A DNA stretch of 64,000 nucleotides, from contig CM073327.1 in assembly GCA_037043015.1 (NCBI GenBank), forward strand, positions 17,156,727 through 17,220,726, in the 5' to 3' direction. Every line of letters begins with the position of its first letter. Within the stretch, counting starts at the first letter, position 1. Below are positions 12,301 through 23,089 of the stretch, piece by piece. The stretch comes from Bryum argenteum. Its lineage: Eukaryota; Streptophyta; Bryopsida; Bryales; Bryaceae. The notes under the pieces were generated by a model. It saw only the letters and a program-made list of their open reading frames with translations. It searched no databases and was not told the DNA's origin. Made by a program: the position numbers and the translations under genes.

Positions 12301-15300
12301 ACTTTTTGATGTTGAGTATGCTTTATCAATGGGCTTGTTACAGAAAATTCATTGCTTTTATGAAATAAGCTAACTTTTTATTTTGGAATTTGCAGGACCC
12401 TCACAAGATAAAAGGCTTATCTCTTTCAGGATTTGAATATTACCAGAGCCATAACAAAAGAATGACAAGTTTGGTCTACAACCATCTCCAAATATTGATA
12501 TTTCATTTATTGAAGGATTTCAACATTGTTTCAGAATTTCTCACACAAACTCCTTCTTTAAGATGTTTGATCATCAACATGGATGATTCCATTAAGATTC
12601 AAAAAGTTGCTGCTCAAATGTTTTGGGGTATTTTCAAGGATAATACCCTACCTCAAGTACACCTACTACATTTGGAAAATTGCATTTTCATTGAAGACAT
12701 TCTAGACTTACCAATTGATTTGATACAACTTTCAAGTTTCTCTATGATAAATTGCAATTACACCAAAATCAACCTCTTTGAACACACAAATCTGATTAGG
12801 TTAGAGCTCAGAAGTTGTTCAAGACTATCAAATATCTCTCAAACACCATATAAGCACACTGGTGATCACATGATGAAATTTCCCAAAACTCCTACACTAG
12901 AGGAAACATCCAACAACATCAGAACTTTGACTTGCTTGCGGACATTAACGATATTTGATTGTGCAGCCTTAGAGGAGTTTCCACATGGCCTTGAGAATTT
13001 GGTTGCACTAGAAGTTTTGAACTTCTCAAAATGTAGAAATTTGTGGAAGGGGCCAAGTACATTTGGAAACTTAACGCAATTGAAGACGTTGAATATGTCG
13101 AAGTGTGAGGCCTTAGAGGAGTTTCCACATGGGCTTGAAAATTTGGTTGGACTAGTGGAATTGAGCTTCTCAAAATGTAGAAAGTTGAAGAAGGGGCCAA
13201 GTAGTTTTGGAAACTTGACGCAATTGAAGACGTTGAATATGTGGGAGTGTGAGGCCTTGGAGAAGTTTCCACATGGGCTTGAAAATTTGGTTGGACTAGT
13301 GGAATTGGACTTCTCAAAATGTAGAAAGTTGAAGAAGGGGCCAAGTAGTTTTGGAAACTTGACGCAATTGAAGATGTTGAATATGTGGGAGTGTGACGCC
13401 TTAGAGGAGTTTCCACATGGGCTTGAGAATTTGGTTGCACTTGAGGATTTGGCCTTCTCAAAATGTAGAAAGTTGAGGAAGGGGCCCGATACCTTTGGGA
13501 ATTGCACACGATTGAAGAGGTTGAATATGTGGGAGTGTGAGGCCTTAGAGGAGTTTCCACATGGGCTTGAAAATTTGGTTGGACTAGTGGAATTGAGCTT
13601 CTCAAAATGTAGAAAGTTGAAGAAGGGGCCAAGTAGTTTTGGAAACTTGACGCAATTGAAGACGTTGCATATGTCAGAGTGTGACGCCTTAGAGGAGTTT
13701 CCACATGGGCTTGAGAATTTGGTTGCACTTGAGGATTTGGCCTTCTCAAAATGTAGAAAGTTGAGGAAGGGGCCCGATACCTTTGGGAATTGCACACGAT
13801 TGAAGAGGTTGAATATGTGGGAGTGTGAGGCCTTAGAGGAGTTTCCACATGGGCTTGAAAATTTGGTTGGACTAGTGGAATTGAGCTTCTTAAAATGTAG
13901 AAAGTTGAAGAAGGGGCCAAGTAGTTTTGGAAACTTGACGCAATTGAAGACGTTGCATATGTCAGAGTGTGACGCCTTAGAGGAGTTTCCACATGGGCTT
14001 GAGAATTTGGTTGCACTTGAGGATTTGGCCTTCTCAAAATGTAGAAAGTTGAGGAAGGGGCCCGATACCTTTGGGAATTGCACACGATTGAAGAGGTTGA
14101 ATATGTGGGAGTGTGAGGCCTTAGAGGAGTTTCCACATGGGCTTGAAAATTTGGTTGGACTAGTGGAATTGAGCTTCTCAAAATGTAGAAAGTTGAAGAA
14201 GGGGCCAAGTAGTTTTGGAAACTTGACGCAATTGAAGACGTTGCATATGTCAAAGTGTGACGCCTTAGAGGAGTTTCCACATGGGCTTGAGAATTTGGTT
14301 GTACTTGAGAAATTGGACTTCTCAAATTGTTCAAAGTTGAAGAAGGGGCCAAGTGCTTTTGGAAACTTGACGCAATTGAAGACGTTGTATATGTGGGAGT
14401 GTGAGGCCGTTGAGGAGTTTCCACATGGGCTTGAGAATTTGGTTGCACTTGAGGATTTGGACTTCTCTAAATGTAGAAAGTTGAGGAAGGGGCCCGATAC
14501 ATTTGGGAACTGCACGCGATTGAAGAGGTTGAATATGTGGGAGTGTGACGCCTTAGTGGAGTTTCCACATGGGCTTGAGAATTTGGTTTTACTTGAGAAA
14601 TTGAGCTTCTCAAAATGTAGAAAATTGAAGAAGGGGCCAAGTACTTTTGGAAACTTGACGCAATTGAAGACGTTGAATATGCGGGAGTGTGAGGCCTTAG
14701 AGGAGTTTCCACATGGGCTTGAGAATTTGGTTGCACTTGAGGAATTGGCCTTCTCAAAATGTAGAAAGTTGACGAAGGGGCCCGATACCTTTGGGAATTG
14801 CAAGCGATTGAAGAGGCTGAATATGTGGGAGTGTGAGGCCTTAGAGGAGTTTCCACATGGGCTTGAAAATTTGGTTGCACTTGAGGATTTGGACTTCTCA
14901 AAATGTAGAAAGTTGAGGAAGGGGCCCAATACCTTTGGGAATTGCATACGATTGAAGAGGTTGAATATCTGGGAGTGTGAGGCCTTAGAGGAGTTTCCTC
15001 ATGGGCTTGAGAATTTGGTTGCACTTGAGGAATTGGCCTTCTCAAAATGTAGAAAGTTGAAGAAGGGGCCAAGTAGTTTTGGAAACTTGACGCAATTGAA
15101 GACGTTGCATATGTCAGAGTGTGACGCCTTAGAGGAGTTTCCACATGGGCTTGAGAATTTGGTTGCACTTGAGGATTTGGCCTTCTCAAAATGTAGAAAG
15201 TTGAGGAAGGGGCCCGATACCTTTGGGAATTGCACACGATTGAAGAGGTTGAATATGTGGGAGTGTGAGGCCTTAGAGGAGTTTCCACATGGGCTTGAAA

Positions 15301-17322
15301 ATTTGGTTGGACTAGTGGAATTGAGCTTCTCAAAATGTAGAAAGTTGAAGAAGGGGCCAAGTAGTTTTGGAAACTTGACGCAATTGAAGACGTTGCATAT
15401 GTCAAAGTGTGACGCCTTAGAGGAGTTTCCACATGGGCTTGAGAATTTGGTTGTACTTGAGAAATTGGACTTCTCAAATTGTTCAAAGTTGAAGAAGGGG
15501 CCAAGTGCTTTTGGAAACTTGACGCAATTGAAGACGTTGTATATGTGGGAGTGTGAGGCCGTTGAGGAGTTTCCACATGGGCTTGAGAATTTGGTTGCAC
15601 TTGAGGATTTGGACTTCTCTAAATGTAGAAAGTTGAGGAAGGGGCCCGATACATTTGGGAACTCGCACGCGATTGAAGAGGTTGAATATGTGGGAGTGTG
15701 ACGCCTTAGTGGAGTTTCCACATGGGCTTGAGAATTTGGTTTTACTTGAGAAATTGAGCTTCTCAAAATGTAGAAAATTGAAGAAGGGGCCAAGTACTTT
15801 TGGAAACTTGACGCAATTGAAGACGTTGAATATGCGGGAGTGTGAGGCCTTAGAGGAGTTTCCACATGGGCTTGAGAATTTGGTTGCACTTGAGGAATTG
15901 GCCTTCTCAAAATGTAGAAAGTTGACGAAGGGGCCCGATACCTTTGGGAATTGCAAGCGATTGAAGAGGCTGAATATGTGGGAGTGTGAGGCCTTAGAGG
16001 AGTTTCCACATGGGCTTGAAAATTTGGTTGCACTTGAGGATTTGGACTTCTCAAAATGTAGAAAGTTGAGGAAGGGGCCCAATACCTTTGGGAATTGCAT
16101 ACGATTGAAGAGGTTGAATATCTGGGAGTGTGAGGCCTTAGAGGAGTTTCCTCATGGGCTTGAGAATTTGGTTGCACTTGAGGAATTGGCCTTCTCAAAA
16201 TGTAGAAAGTTGAGGAAGGGGCCCGATACGTTTGGGAATTGCACACGATTGAAGAGGTTGAATATGTGGGAGTGTGAGGCCTTAGAGGAGTTTCCACATG
16301 GGCTTGAGAATTTGGTTGTACTTGAGAAATTGAGCTTCTCAAAATGTAGAAAATTGAAGAAGGGGCCAAGTAGTTTTGGAAACTTGACGCAATTGAAGAC
16401 GTTGAATATGTGGGAGTGTGAGGCCTTGGAGAAGTTTCCACATGGGCTTGAAAATTTGGTTGAACTAGTGGAATTGCACTTCTCAACATGTAGAAAGTTG
16501 AAGAAGGGGCCAAGTAGTTTTGGAAACTTGACTCAATTGAAGACGTTGCATATGTCGGAGTGTGAGGCCTTAGAGGAGTTTCCACATGGGCTTGAGAATT
16601 TGGTTGCACTTGAGGATTTGGCCTTCTCAAAATGTAGAAAGTTGACGAAGGGGCCCGATACCTTTGGGAATTGCACGCGATTGAAGAGGCTGAATATGTG
16701 GGAGTGTGAGGCCTTAGAGGAGTTTCCACATGGGCTTGAAAATTTGGTTGCACTTGAGGATTTGGACTTCTCAAAATGTAGAAAGTTGACGAAGGGGCCC
16801 AATACCTTTGGGAATTGCACGCGATTGAAGAGGTTGAATATGTGGGAGTGTGACGCCTTAGTGGAGTTTCCACATGGGCTTAAGAATTTGGTTGTACTTG
16901 AGAAATTGAGCTTCTCAAAATGTAGAAAGTTGAGGAAGGGGCCCAATACCTTTGGGAATTGCACGCGATTGAAGAGGTTGAATATGTTGGAGTGTGAGTC
17001 CTTAGTGGAGTTTCCACATGGGCTTGAGAATTTGGTTGTACTTGAGGAATTGGACTTCTCAAATTGTTCAAAGTTGAAGAAGGGGCCAAGTTCTTTGGGA
17101 AACTTGACGCAATTGAAGACGTTGAATATGTCTGAGTGTGAGTCCTTAGTGGAGTTTCCACATGGGCTTGAGAATTTGGTTGTACTTGAGGAATTGGACT
17201 TCTCAAAATGTAGAAAATTGATGAAGGGGCCAATCAATTTTGGAAACTTGACGCAATTGAAGACGTTGAAAATGAGTGAATGTGACGCCTTAGAGGAGTT
17301 TGAAGGAGGCTTGGGAATTTGA
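9347..17322 (+). CDS. Protein kinase-NB-ARC-LRR immune receptor (frameshifted near the C-terminus)
   Basis: Three exons: 9347-11107, 11225-12286, 12396-17322, with phase-0 introns; intron 2 uses a GC donor (CAG|GCAAGT). From the ATG at 9347, residues 1-587 contain a helical N-terminal region and a protein kinase: likely ATP-binding K321, no clear glycine loop, HRD catalytic D421, DFG D448, APE 476-478. NB-ARC follows: P-loop GMGGIGKS 630-637, Walker B LIVLDDV 702-708, GLPL 793-796, and an IHDHLRDMG motif in the MHD position at 908. From about 12928 come roughly 60 LRRs of 24 residues. A one-base insertion near 15,664 gives a stop at 15699-15701 (about 2042 residues); the LRR frame resumes and ends at 17322. 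Kinase-NBS-LRR fusions are known from mosses and presumably act as intracellular pathogen sensors. The start and any upstream exon are uncertain. Confidence 0.88.
11108..11224 (+). other. Intron 1 of the kinase-NLR, joining kinase to NB-ARC
   Basis: Donor AAG|GTATGTAG and acceptor TTGCGTAG|GTCTATG. The kinase frame ends with complete codons at 11107 and the NB-ARC frame opens at 11225 in phase 0, so the two domains join in one reading frame. The kinase frame would stop at 11152 if unspliced, giving a kinase-only protein. Confidence 0.8.
12287..12395 (+). other. GC-AG intron 2 of the kinase-NLR
   Basis: The donor is CAG|GCAAGT and the acceptor ATTTGCAG|GACCC, both phase 0. Without splicing the frame runs to a stop at 12373. 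With it, the NB-ARC end (..CNHQ) joins DPHKIKGLSL, the usual junction before LRRs in plant NLRs. No GT donor nearby gives a continuous frame. Confidence 0.75.
12928..17322 (+). repeat. LRR-coding tandem array, 72-bp units in 144-bp pairs
   Basis: About 60 units of 72 bp alternate in two types: A, of form L-x-x-LK-x-LNM-x-EC-x-ALEEFPHGLEN, and B, of form LV-x-LE-x-L-x-FSKCRKL-x-KGP-x-x-FGN. Each A+B pair is 48 residues (144 bp). Segments such as GAGGAGTTTCCACATGGGCT are nearly invariant at the nucleotide level, silent sites included, across the array. This points to recent amplification or ongoing gene conversion. Confidence 0.9.
13900..16204 (+). repeat. Recent 1152-bp tandem duplication inside the LRR array
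   Basis: 13900-15051 and 15052-16204 look identical by eye apart from one extra base in the second copy near 15,664 (GGGAACTCGCACGCG against GGGAACTGCACGCG at about 14505-14518). The offset is 1152 bp, exactly 16 LRR units of 72 bp, so the duplication itself keeps both reading frame and LRR phase. The start of the duplicated block is placed where the first copy's AGCTTCTTAAAA ceases to match the second copy's GGCCTTCTCAAAA. Confidence 0.85.
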
Positions 17323-19563
17323 ACCCATTTGTTGAGTTTGAACTTTAGAATGCAGTGTTTTTAATACTGATTTTCTGAGCATTTGGTATCTCAGGATATT
17401 TTGTAGTGTAATTGGTGTTTGTATAGTGGTTTGAGAATGTGGTAGTTATAGAAGAGTTGGTCTCTCTATATGTTAGTATGAATAGGATTTGTAGAATTTT
17501 GGGAATCTTTTATAGCTAAAGGAATGTGAAACTTATAGGAGGTCTTTAAGTTATTTTTGAGTGGATTTGAAATTTGGTTGCACAAGAAGTGAATGATTAT
17601 TAATACTTCAACGTTGATGTGTATTTTGGTGCAAATCAAGTTTTTTCATGATTATTTTTGTTTGTATTCTTTCAAATAAAATTTCATAAATTCTACTATC
17701 CAGACTCAATGCAAATCCTGACTTCAATTGTTGCAAAAGTTTGCACGAGCATTCAATGTGTTGATGGAAGAGATTATTAAATCTATACTTGTTGTATATT
17801 GCCATACTGTTAATGAAAGTTGTAGATCATAAAGAGTGTACTTCTTTAACCATTAAGGGTGTACTTCTTGGAAGGATTATATTATTTAAATGGAATTGGT
17901 CCAATGTGCTCTAGGTCAATGGCTTTGGAGTAACGTATTACATGTGAATAGAAGCTTCATACACAATTCTTGGTCACCACTTTGCATCATTTACTTCATG
18001 TATAAAAAAATGCTCCAAGCTTATGTGAATAAATCACGTAGTTTTGAGTTTGAGGAGAGAGATCAACAATCATCAAACAATGAGATATGTTTTGAAAGAA
18101 AATTTTGATCAAACTTTTATATTAAATTGAATGATTATGTGTGAAATAGATTATAGTATGTTATATGGTATTCACTGTATTGTATTGTATTTAATGTCTG
18201 TTATGTTGTACTATTTCAAGTCTTTCTACAACTTCAGATTATAATCAAATTGTTGAAGATTGTTGATATAAGTTTCAGGTACATTCATTTTGAGTACCAC
18301 GAAGGTTATTTTGTAATGTCTGATGAAAATTGAGTCGAAGCACCTGATTCAATCCACCTTGAGCTTCCTTGGCGTTAAGGAGATGAGGTTATAGTTTGGA
18401 GAATGGTTGTGAATACAAGTTGTTAGGTTTTGCAATGTAGATATATATTTTAATGATGAGAGATCCAAATTTTTCCCTTTTGTTGAATTCATGCCTAGTA
18501 CATATGAACACCATTTTGTACAAACGCAGTATACATTTTATCATTTTTCCCTTTAAATTCTAATTATTTGCATTGTGTTTTGACCTTGGTTTATTGAAGA
18601 AGGATTACATTTTTTGAAAAAAGGTCAACGATGTAGATACAAAGTTAAGAATGTTACACCCCTAACGACTCAAATTAGAAATAAATTTTCTTTGTCTGGA
18701 GTGCTATTAAGTATAAACATATCCCATATTTAGGTAACAACATCACAATATGACCGTTGTATGTCAAATGAAGCCTAGAAACCTCATATGTGTTAAATTT
18801 ATTTTAACCCCTAAGGTTTTGTGTCGCAAAAATACTTAAGTTGTGGAAATTGACACCTAGTAAGTTTAGGCCTTATAAATCTCATCTAAAAAATAATTTT
18901 GTGGATCCAAGTCATCCAACAATGGTAGGAATGATTTTTTATTTTTTTTGTGAGATTTAAATTTTAAATTTTTATTTCTTATCATGAAAAGTAGGCTGCC
19001 CCAAAGCCTTAAAGATCAATTCAAATTTTTCAAGACCTTAGGGGTTAAAACTCAAAATTCTCTCTTATATGTGATGAAGAAAATGTTGACATTTTTCTTT
19101 TTCAAAAAATATTTCAATTTAATTTAATGTTAATCCAAGAATTTAAATTATGCATTAATGCATTAAAACCTATAACACTACGCATATGCAATCTTCAACC
19201 AATAAGAATATAGATAGCCAGATTGAATTCTTGGGATATAGAAAGAAAGTTATTCTTAGGAGTTTAAGGAATATGAAAACAAATTGGTTTTAGAGCCTTA
19301 GGCATTATTCTCGAAAAAAAAAGTTGGAATCTTTTGAATTAAGAAGAATATTATCACCTTCATTCCTACTCAACTTTCAAAGTGACCTAATTTGTAAATC
19401 TTACAAAGTTTATAAGGACGAGCTTCAAAGTTTGTATTAATTTGTATTTAATTTTTCTGTTTGACATTGCTGTAATTTTATACTTACCACATACATTTAA
19501 CGTAATACATCTTTTACCAAAGAATTTTTTTCATACCATTTCTAGAGAATATTTTTATTAAGG
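17323..19563. other. Intergenic DNA downstream of the kinase-NLR
   Basis: The first few hundred bases are presumably the 3' untranslated region. The rest is AT-rich without a supported gene. TTAACCCCTAA-type motifs occur near 18801 and 19037. A 72-codon frame at 17890-18108 shows no recognisable features. Confidence 0.4.
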
Positions 19564-20179
19564 ATTAACCCCTAAATGGTTTGACTCATTTGTAGTAAAA
19601 TGAACACATCCTCAAAAACATTGTCATAGGTGGAGGCAAAAGTGTGTTATCCAAATCTCAACCGTACAATCTTGTCGTAGACATATTGAACATCATGTGG
19701 GTCAAATTTTGAGTCATGAGGCTTCATAGATTGCGAGATCATAATGTATTAATACTCAAAAATGATCACATAATTTCATCATTTTCACTTTGAAGTGAAA
19801 ATGCTACCATTAGACTCATTGCAATGAAAAAGTCACCAATTAGAATGTTGTTTACCTTCATCTCAGTAGCATCCTTGAACCAAAAAAAACCATGAGAAAA
19901 ATTTCTTTGTGCAAATAATGGCCCTGCAATGGTGAAAACTGCCCTAAATTTTACAAAGGAAAAAATGTCTAAAACTAAGCTGCTGTCACTAAAATGCATG
20001 CCATTAATTCATACTTCATTGTATGGGTCTGAGATTTTTATGACATAAACTAGACTTGATTTGGGACCCAACCCAAGTGATTTCATCCAAAACGGAGTCC
20101 GGATGAAGAAGTTATGGCTCTCCAAAGTTTCTGTCATCCAAAATGTCGTTTTTCGACATTCGGCCCGCTTAAGGGTTAA
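19564..20179 (-). repeat. 617-bp dispersed repeat, right copy of an inverted pair
   Basis: Reverse-complement partner of 4776-5392, from ATTAACCCCTAAATGG to CTTAAGGGTTAA. The two copies share the same ends, the same internal order and almost all bases. They lie on either side of the kinase-NLR with about 14 kb between them. Confidence 0.8.
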
Positions 20180-20214
20180 ACTCTAACCCATCCCAACCTA
20201 TTGGTAGCCAAATA

Positions 20215-20510
20215 ACAAAATTTTATGAAAAGTGTCATAAATGAAAATGATGGTAAGTTATTCAAATCTCAATCGTACAATCTCGTAATAGACTTGTAGG
20301 TCATGTGGACCAATTACGAGTCATGAGGCGTCATGGATTGCAAGATCATAAGGTATCAGTACTCAAAAATATCTAAAAATATCATCATTTTCACTTTGAA
20401 GCGAAAATGCTACCAATAGACTTATTGTAAAGAGAAAATCATCAACTACAAAGTTGTTGACCTTCATCTTAGAAACACTCTTGTACCAAAAAATTCATTG
20501 GTTCAAATAT
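20215..20510 (-). repeat. Second, older copy of part of the 617-bp repeat
   Basis: Landmarks of the neighbouring repeat recur with many changes: CAAATCTCAATCGTACAATC, GAGTCATGAGGCGTCATGGA, TCATCATTTTCACTTTGAAG and CTACAAAGTTGTTGACCTTC. The orientation is the same as 19564-20179, giving a tandem arrangement of a young and an old copy. Confidence 0.6.
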
Positions 20511-20530
20511 CACCCCTAAGTATGAGAGAA

Positions 20531-20831
20531 ATCCGCTAAATACGACCAACAAGGGACCAAAACACTCACTTTTTGTTGGACTGCGGACCAAACGTCGAAA
20601 TGGGCACCAAATTTTTACTCCAAGATTGAATTGGGGACTAAACTCAAAAATGCATGATTTTTGATGGTTTTTTGAGTTTGGTTCTGAGTTCAACTTGGTG
20701 CCCAATTTGCAACGTGATGCACAAAAGACCGAAGGAGCATGATTGTTGTTCATATGTGTGTGAAGGTCCCTAGCTTACATCTAGTCCCCAGTTTGGTGCA
20801 TTTGGTCCCCAGTCCATTCTACTTAGCGGAT
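20531..20831. mobile_element. Short element with inverted ends (ATCCGCTAA)
   Basis: ATCCGCTAAATACGACCAAC...GGGACCAAA at the left is mirrored by TTTGGTCCCC...TTAGCGGAT at the right. GGGACCAA-type words recur inside. No coding sequence. A fold-back or MITE-like element is likely; the class is unknown. Confidence 0.45.
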
Positions 20832-21878
20832 AACTAAAAATAAGGCTCAAAACGACGAACTGGGGACCAATTGGAGTCCAAACTAGGGACTCCTTAGCAG
20901 ATATTTCTATTAAGAGGCCCAAAACATGCCCATATGGCCTTGGACTGTGTGTTCTTCATGTAGTTGGAACTTTTTGCAGGTTGTAGATTACTTCCATACC
21001 CTTCCATACATTTCCTTTCATGCTTCAAAATACCTCATACTTTAGGAGATATTCACGGTCAAAGTTTGGAAACACTATTAGGGCATGGTGAAACAGTCTA
21101 TCCAAAACTGCAGTGTATGCTCATTTTTTTCAAAATCTACCCAAAATCAATCAAAAACCAGGTCGCAAATACTTCAAAAATTCACCAAAAAGTGTAATTT
21201 TACTTTTATTCGAATTTGTTACTCGTACATGGAGAAGAAGCACCACGGCATGATCTCACAATTTCAGATTTGCAATTCAATTATTTTTCATTTGCCTTTT
21301 TTATTACTAAAACTTAGCCTTTGTATTTGAATTTCAGCATACCTCCATGTGAAAAATCAAGTATTTTTTCAAGTTTTATAGGTTGTATGAGGGTAAAATT
21401 TGCACTCACATATTCCTAGGAACAAGAATGTGACGATCCTCATGTCGGATTTCTACCAAATTGGTTTCTTTAGCCGTCAAAGCGCTACTTACCCTTTGTA
21501 CAATTAGAGATTTTTATTTTTATTTTTATTTTTTTGGCTTTAGACATTACGATCTCACAATTGGTAAGGGATTTGAATCAAAGATTTGGTATACATATAC
21601 ATATACAAGTTAGGTTCTAGATCCTACGGTTACATGCTTTGATGTATGTCGTAAAATAAAATTTCTTACCTTGCATTGAAAGAGGGTAGTTTTGAGGGTA
21701 AAGTAAACAACTAGTGCCTTGAAACTTTAGGGGTTAAAACTACACACTTTGCATTCAATTCCATGCCATGTTTTCAAAACATTTCAGATGGAATTAAGCT
21801 TTTTACGACTAGATCTACACTCTAATTAGAGTCTATCCTAAAACATTGAAGTTGAAATGAAACAGTGGATGGTGGAAA
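20832..21878. other. Intergenic DNA, no gene recognised
   Basis: AT-rich, with a (TTTTTA)-like tract near 21510-21530 and a TTTAGGGGTTAAAA motif near 21726. No supported gene. Confidence 0.4.
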
Positions 21879-22217
21879 CTGATATTTAACTAATTATGGA
21901 CTTATTTCGAACTTATGGACTTTTTGCAACTACTGAAGAACCTTGGTTTTATTGGCGGCTAGCCGACACATCCCCATATCTGCGACTTTCGAAAGGTCAC
22001 AACTCACTCAATTTTTGTCCAAATGAAACATATGAGGTGTTTTTTGACATCTACATTTTCTGTAGATATCAAAAAAACACCTCATATGTTTCATTTGGAC
22101 AAAAATTGACTGAGTTATGACCTTTCAAAGATTACGAATGGAGTCTCAAGGTTATATCGGCGGACAGCCGACATTATTTCTGGACTATGAATTTGTCCAT
22201 AATTAGTTAAATATCAG
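21879..22217. mobile_element. Fold-back element with nested long hairpin
   Basis: The outer ends CTGATATTTAACTAATTATG (21879) and its reverse complement (ending 22217) are inverted repeats. Inside them is a pair of direct repeats (GGCGGCTAGCCGACA and GGCGGACAGCCGACA). At the centre (21986-22130) is an almost perfect hairpin with arms of about 68 bases. An old relative of the outer arm occurs near 2585-2625. This is a fold-back MITE or a hairpin RNA locus. Confidence 0.7.
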
Positions 22218-22479
22218 ATTGGAGATACATCTTCGTAGACATTATGTAATTTTTTAATTTTTTAAGTATGAAAACATCATTGCAAATCCAATACCAAAAG
22301 TACTCAGATCAAGAATATTACTTAATTATTGGAATAACTTAATTATTGGAATTTATCTGAAAATCAAAATCATGTAAAAAGAATTCATATTTTTTTACAT
22401 TTTTATTTTATTTTATGAAAATTTTATCTTACATAGTTGGCTTACAATGGTAACACATGATGATGTTTAAAAACCCAAA

Positions 22480-22640
22480 AACAAATCTACCTTCACTAAA
22501 TGCATGCCATCAATTCATACCATGTATATAAGATCTCTAGTTTTTACAGCACAAATTAGACTTGATTTGGGATTCAACTTAAGTCATAACGTCAAAAACA
22601 GACTCTACTAGAAGAAGTTATGGCTCTTCAAAATTTCAAT
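22480..22640 (-). repeat. Fragment of the 617-bp repeat family
   Basis: Shares AAATGCATGCCATCAATTCA, AGACTTGATTTGGGATTCAA and AGAAGTTATGGCTCTTCAAA with the 19564-20179 copy, in the same orientation, with substantial divergence. Confidence 0.55.
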
Positions 22641-22837
22641 CCTTCGTCCCCATCCTACCTTTCGTACACGTCCCCCTCTTTTCCTCCCCGTCCCTACTTT
22701 GCCCCTACGTTCCTCCTCCAACACTCCTGCCCTTCATCTTCGTCGTCTGTATCCCCTTCTCTTTTCTATATGACGTCGTTAACTTTTTACCTTACCAAAT
22801 AGTGAGTGGCCCATTCACTACATCGGACGGGCTAATC

Positions 22838-22923
22838 GGACGAACGGGCAAATTCAACATTCGCCCAATGTGACAACCTTGGACGAACGGGCAAATTCAA
22901 CATTCGCTCAATGTGACAACCTC
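22838..22923. repeat. Two tandem copies of a 43-bp unit
   Basis: The unit starting GGACGAACGGGCAAATTCAA and ending in TGTGACAACC is present twice in direct succession, with one visible difference (GCCC against GCTC). Confidence 0.75.
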
Positions 22924-23089
22924 GCCCATAGAAACAATACACTAAGTGATATGAAGCTACAAATATTTCAAATGTGCCTTGCAATATCCATCATACACGA
23001 CATTAAGAACTTGTTGTAGTGTTAATAATGAGTAACTTTAATCTATTGCTATGGAGGAAAATATCTCTTTAAGATGTCTAAGTGATTTA

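Noticed and set aside
12866-17237. Very long minus-strand open frames (up to 693 codons) opposite the LRR array
   Set aside because: They are created by the 72-bp coding repeat, whose complement happens to lack stops; their translations are themselves repetitive and have no known domain, start context or splice structure.
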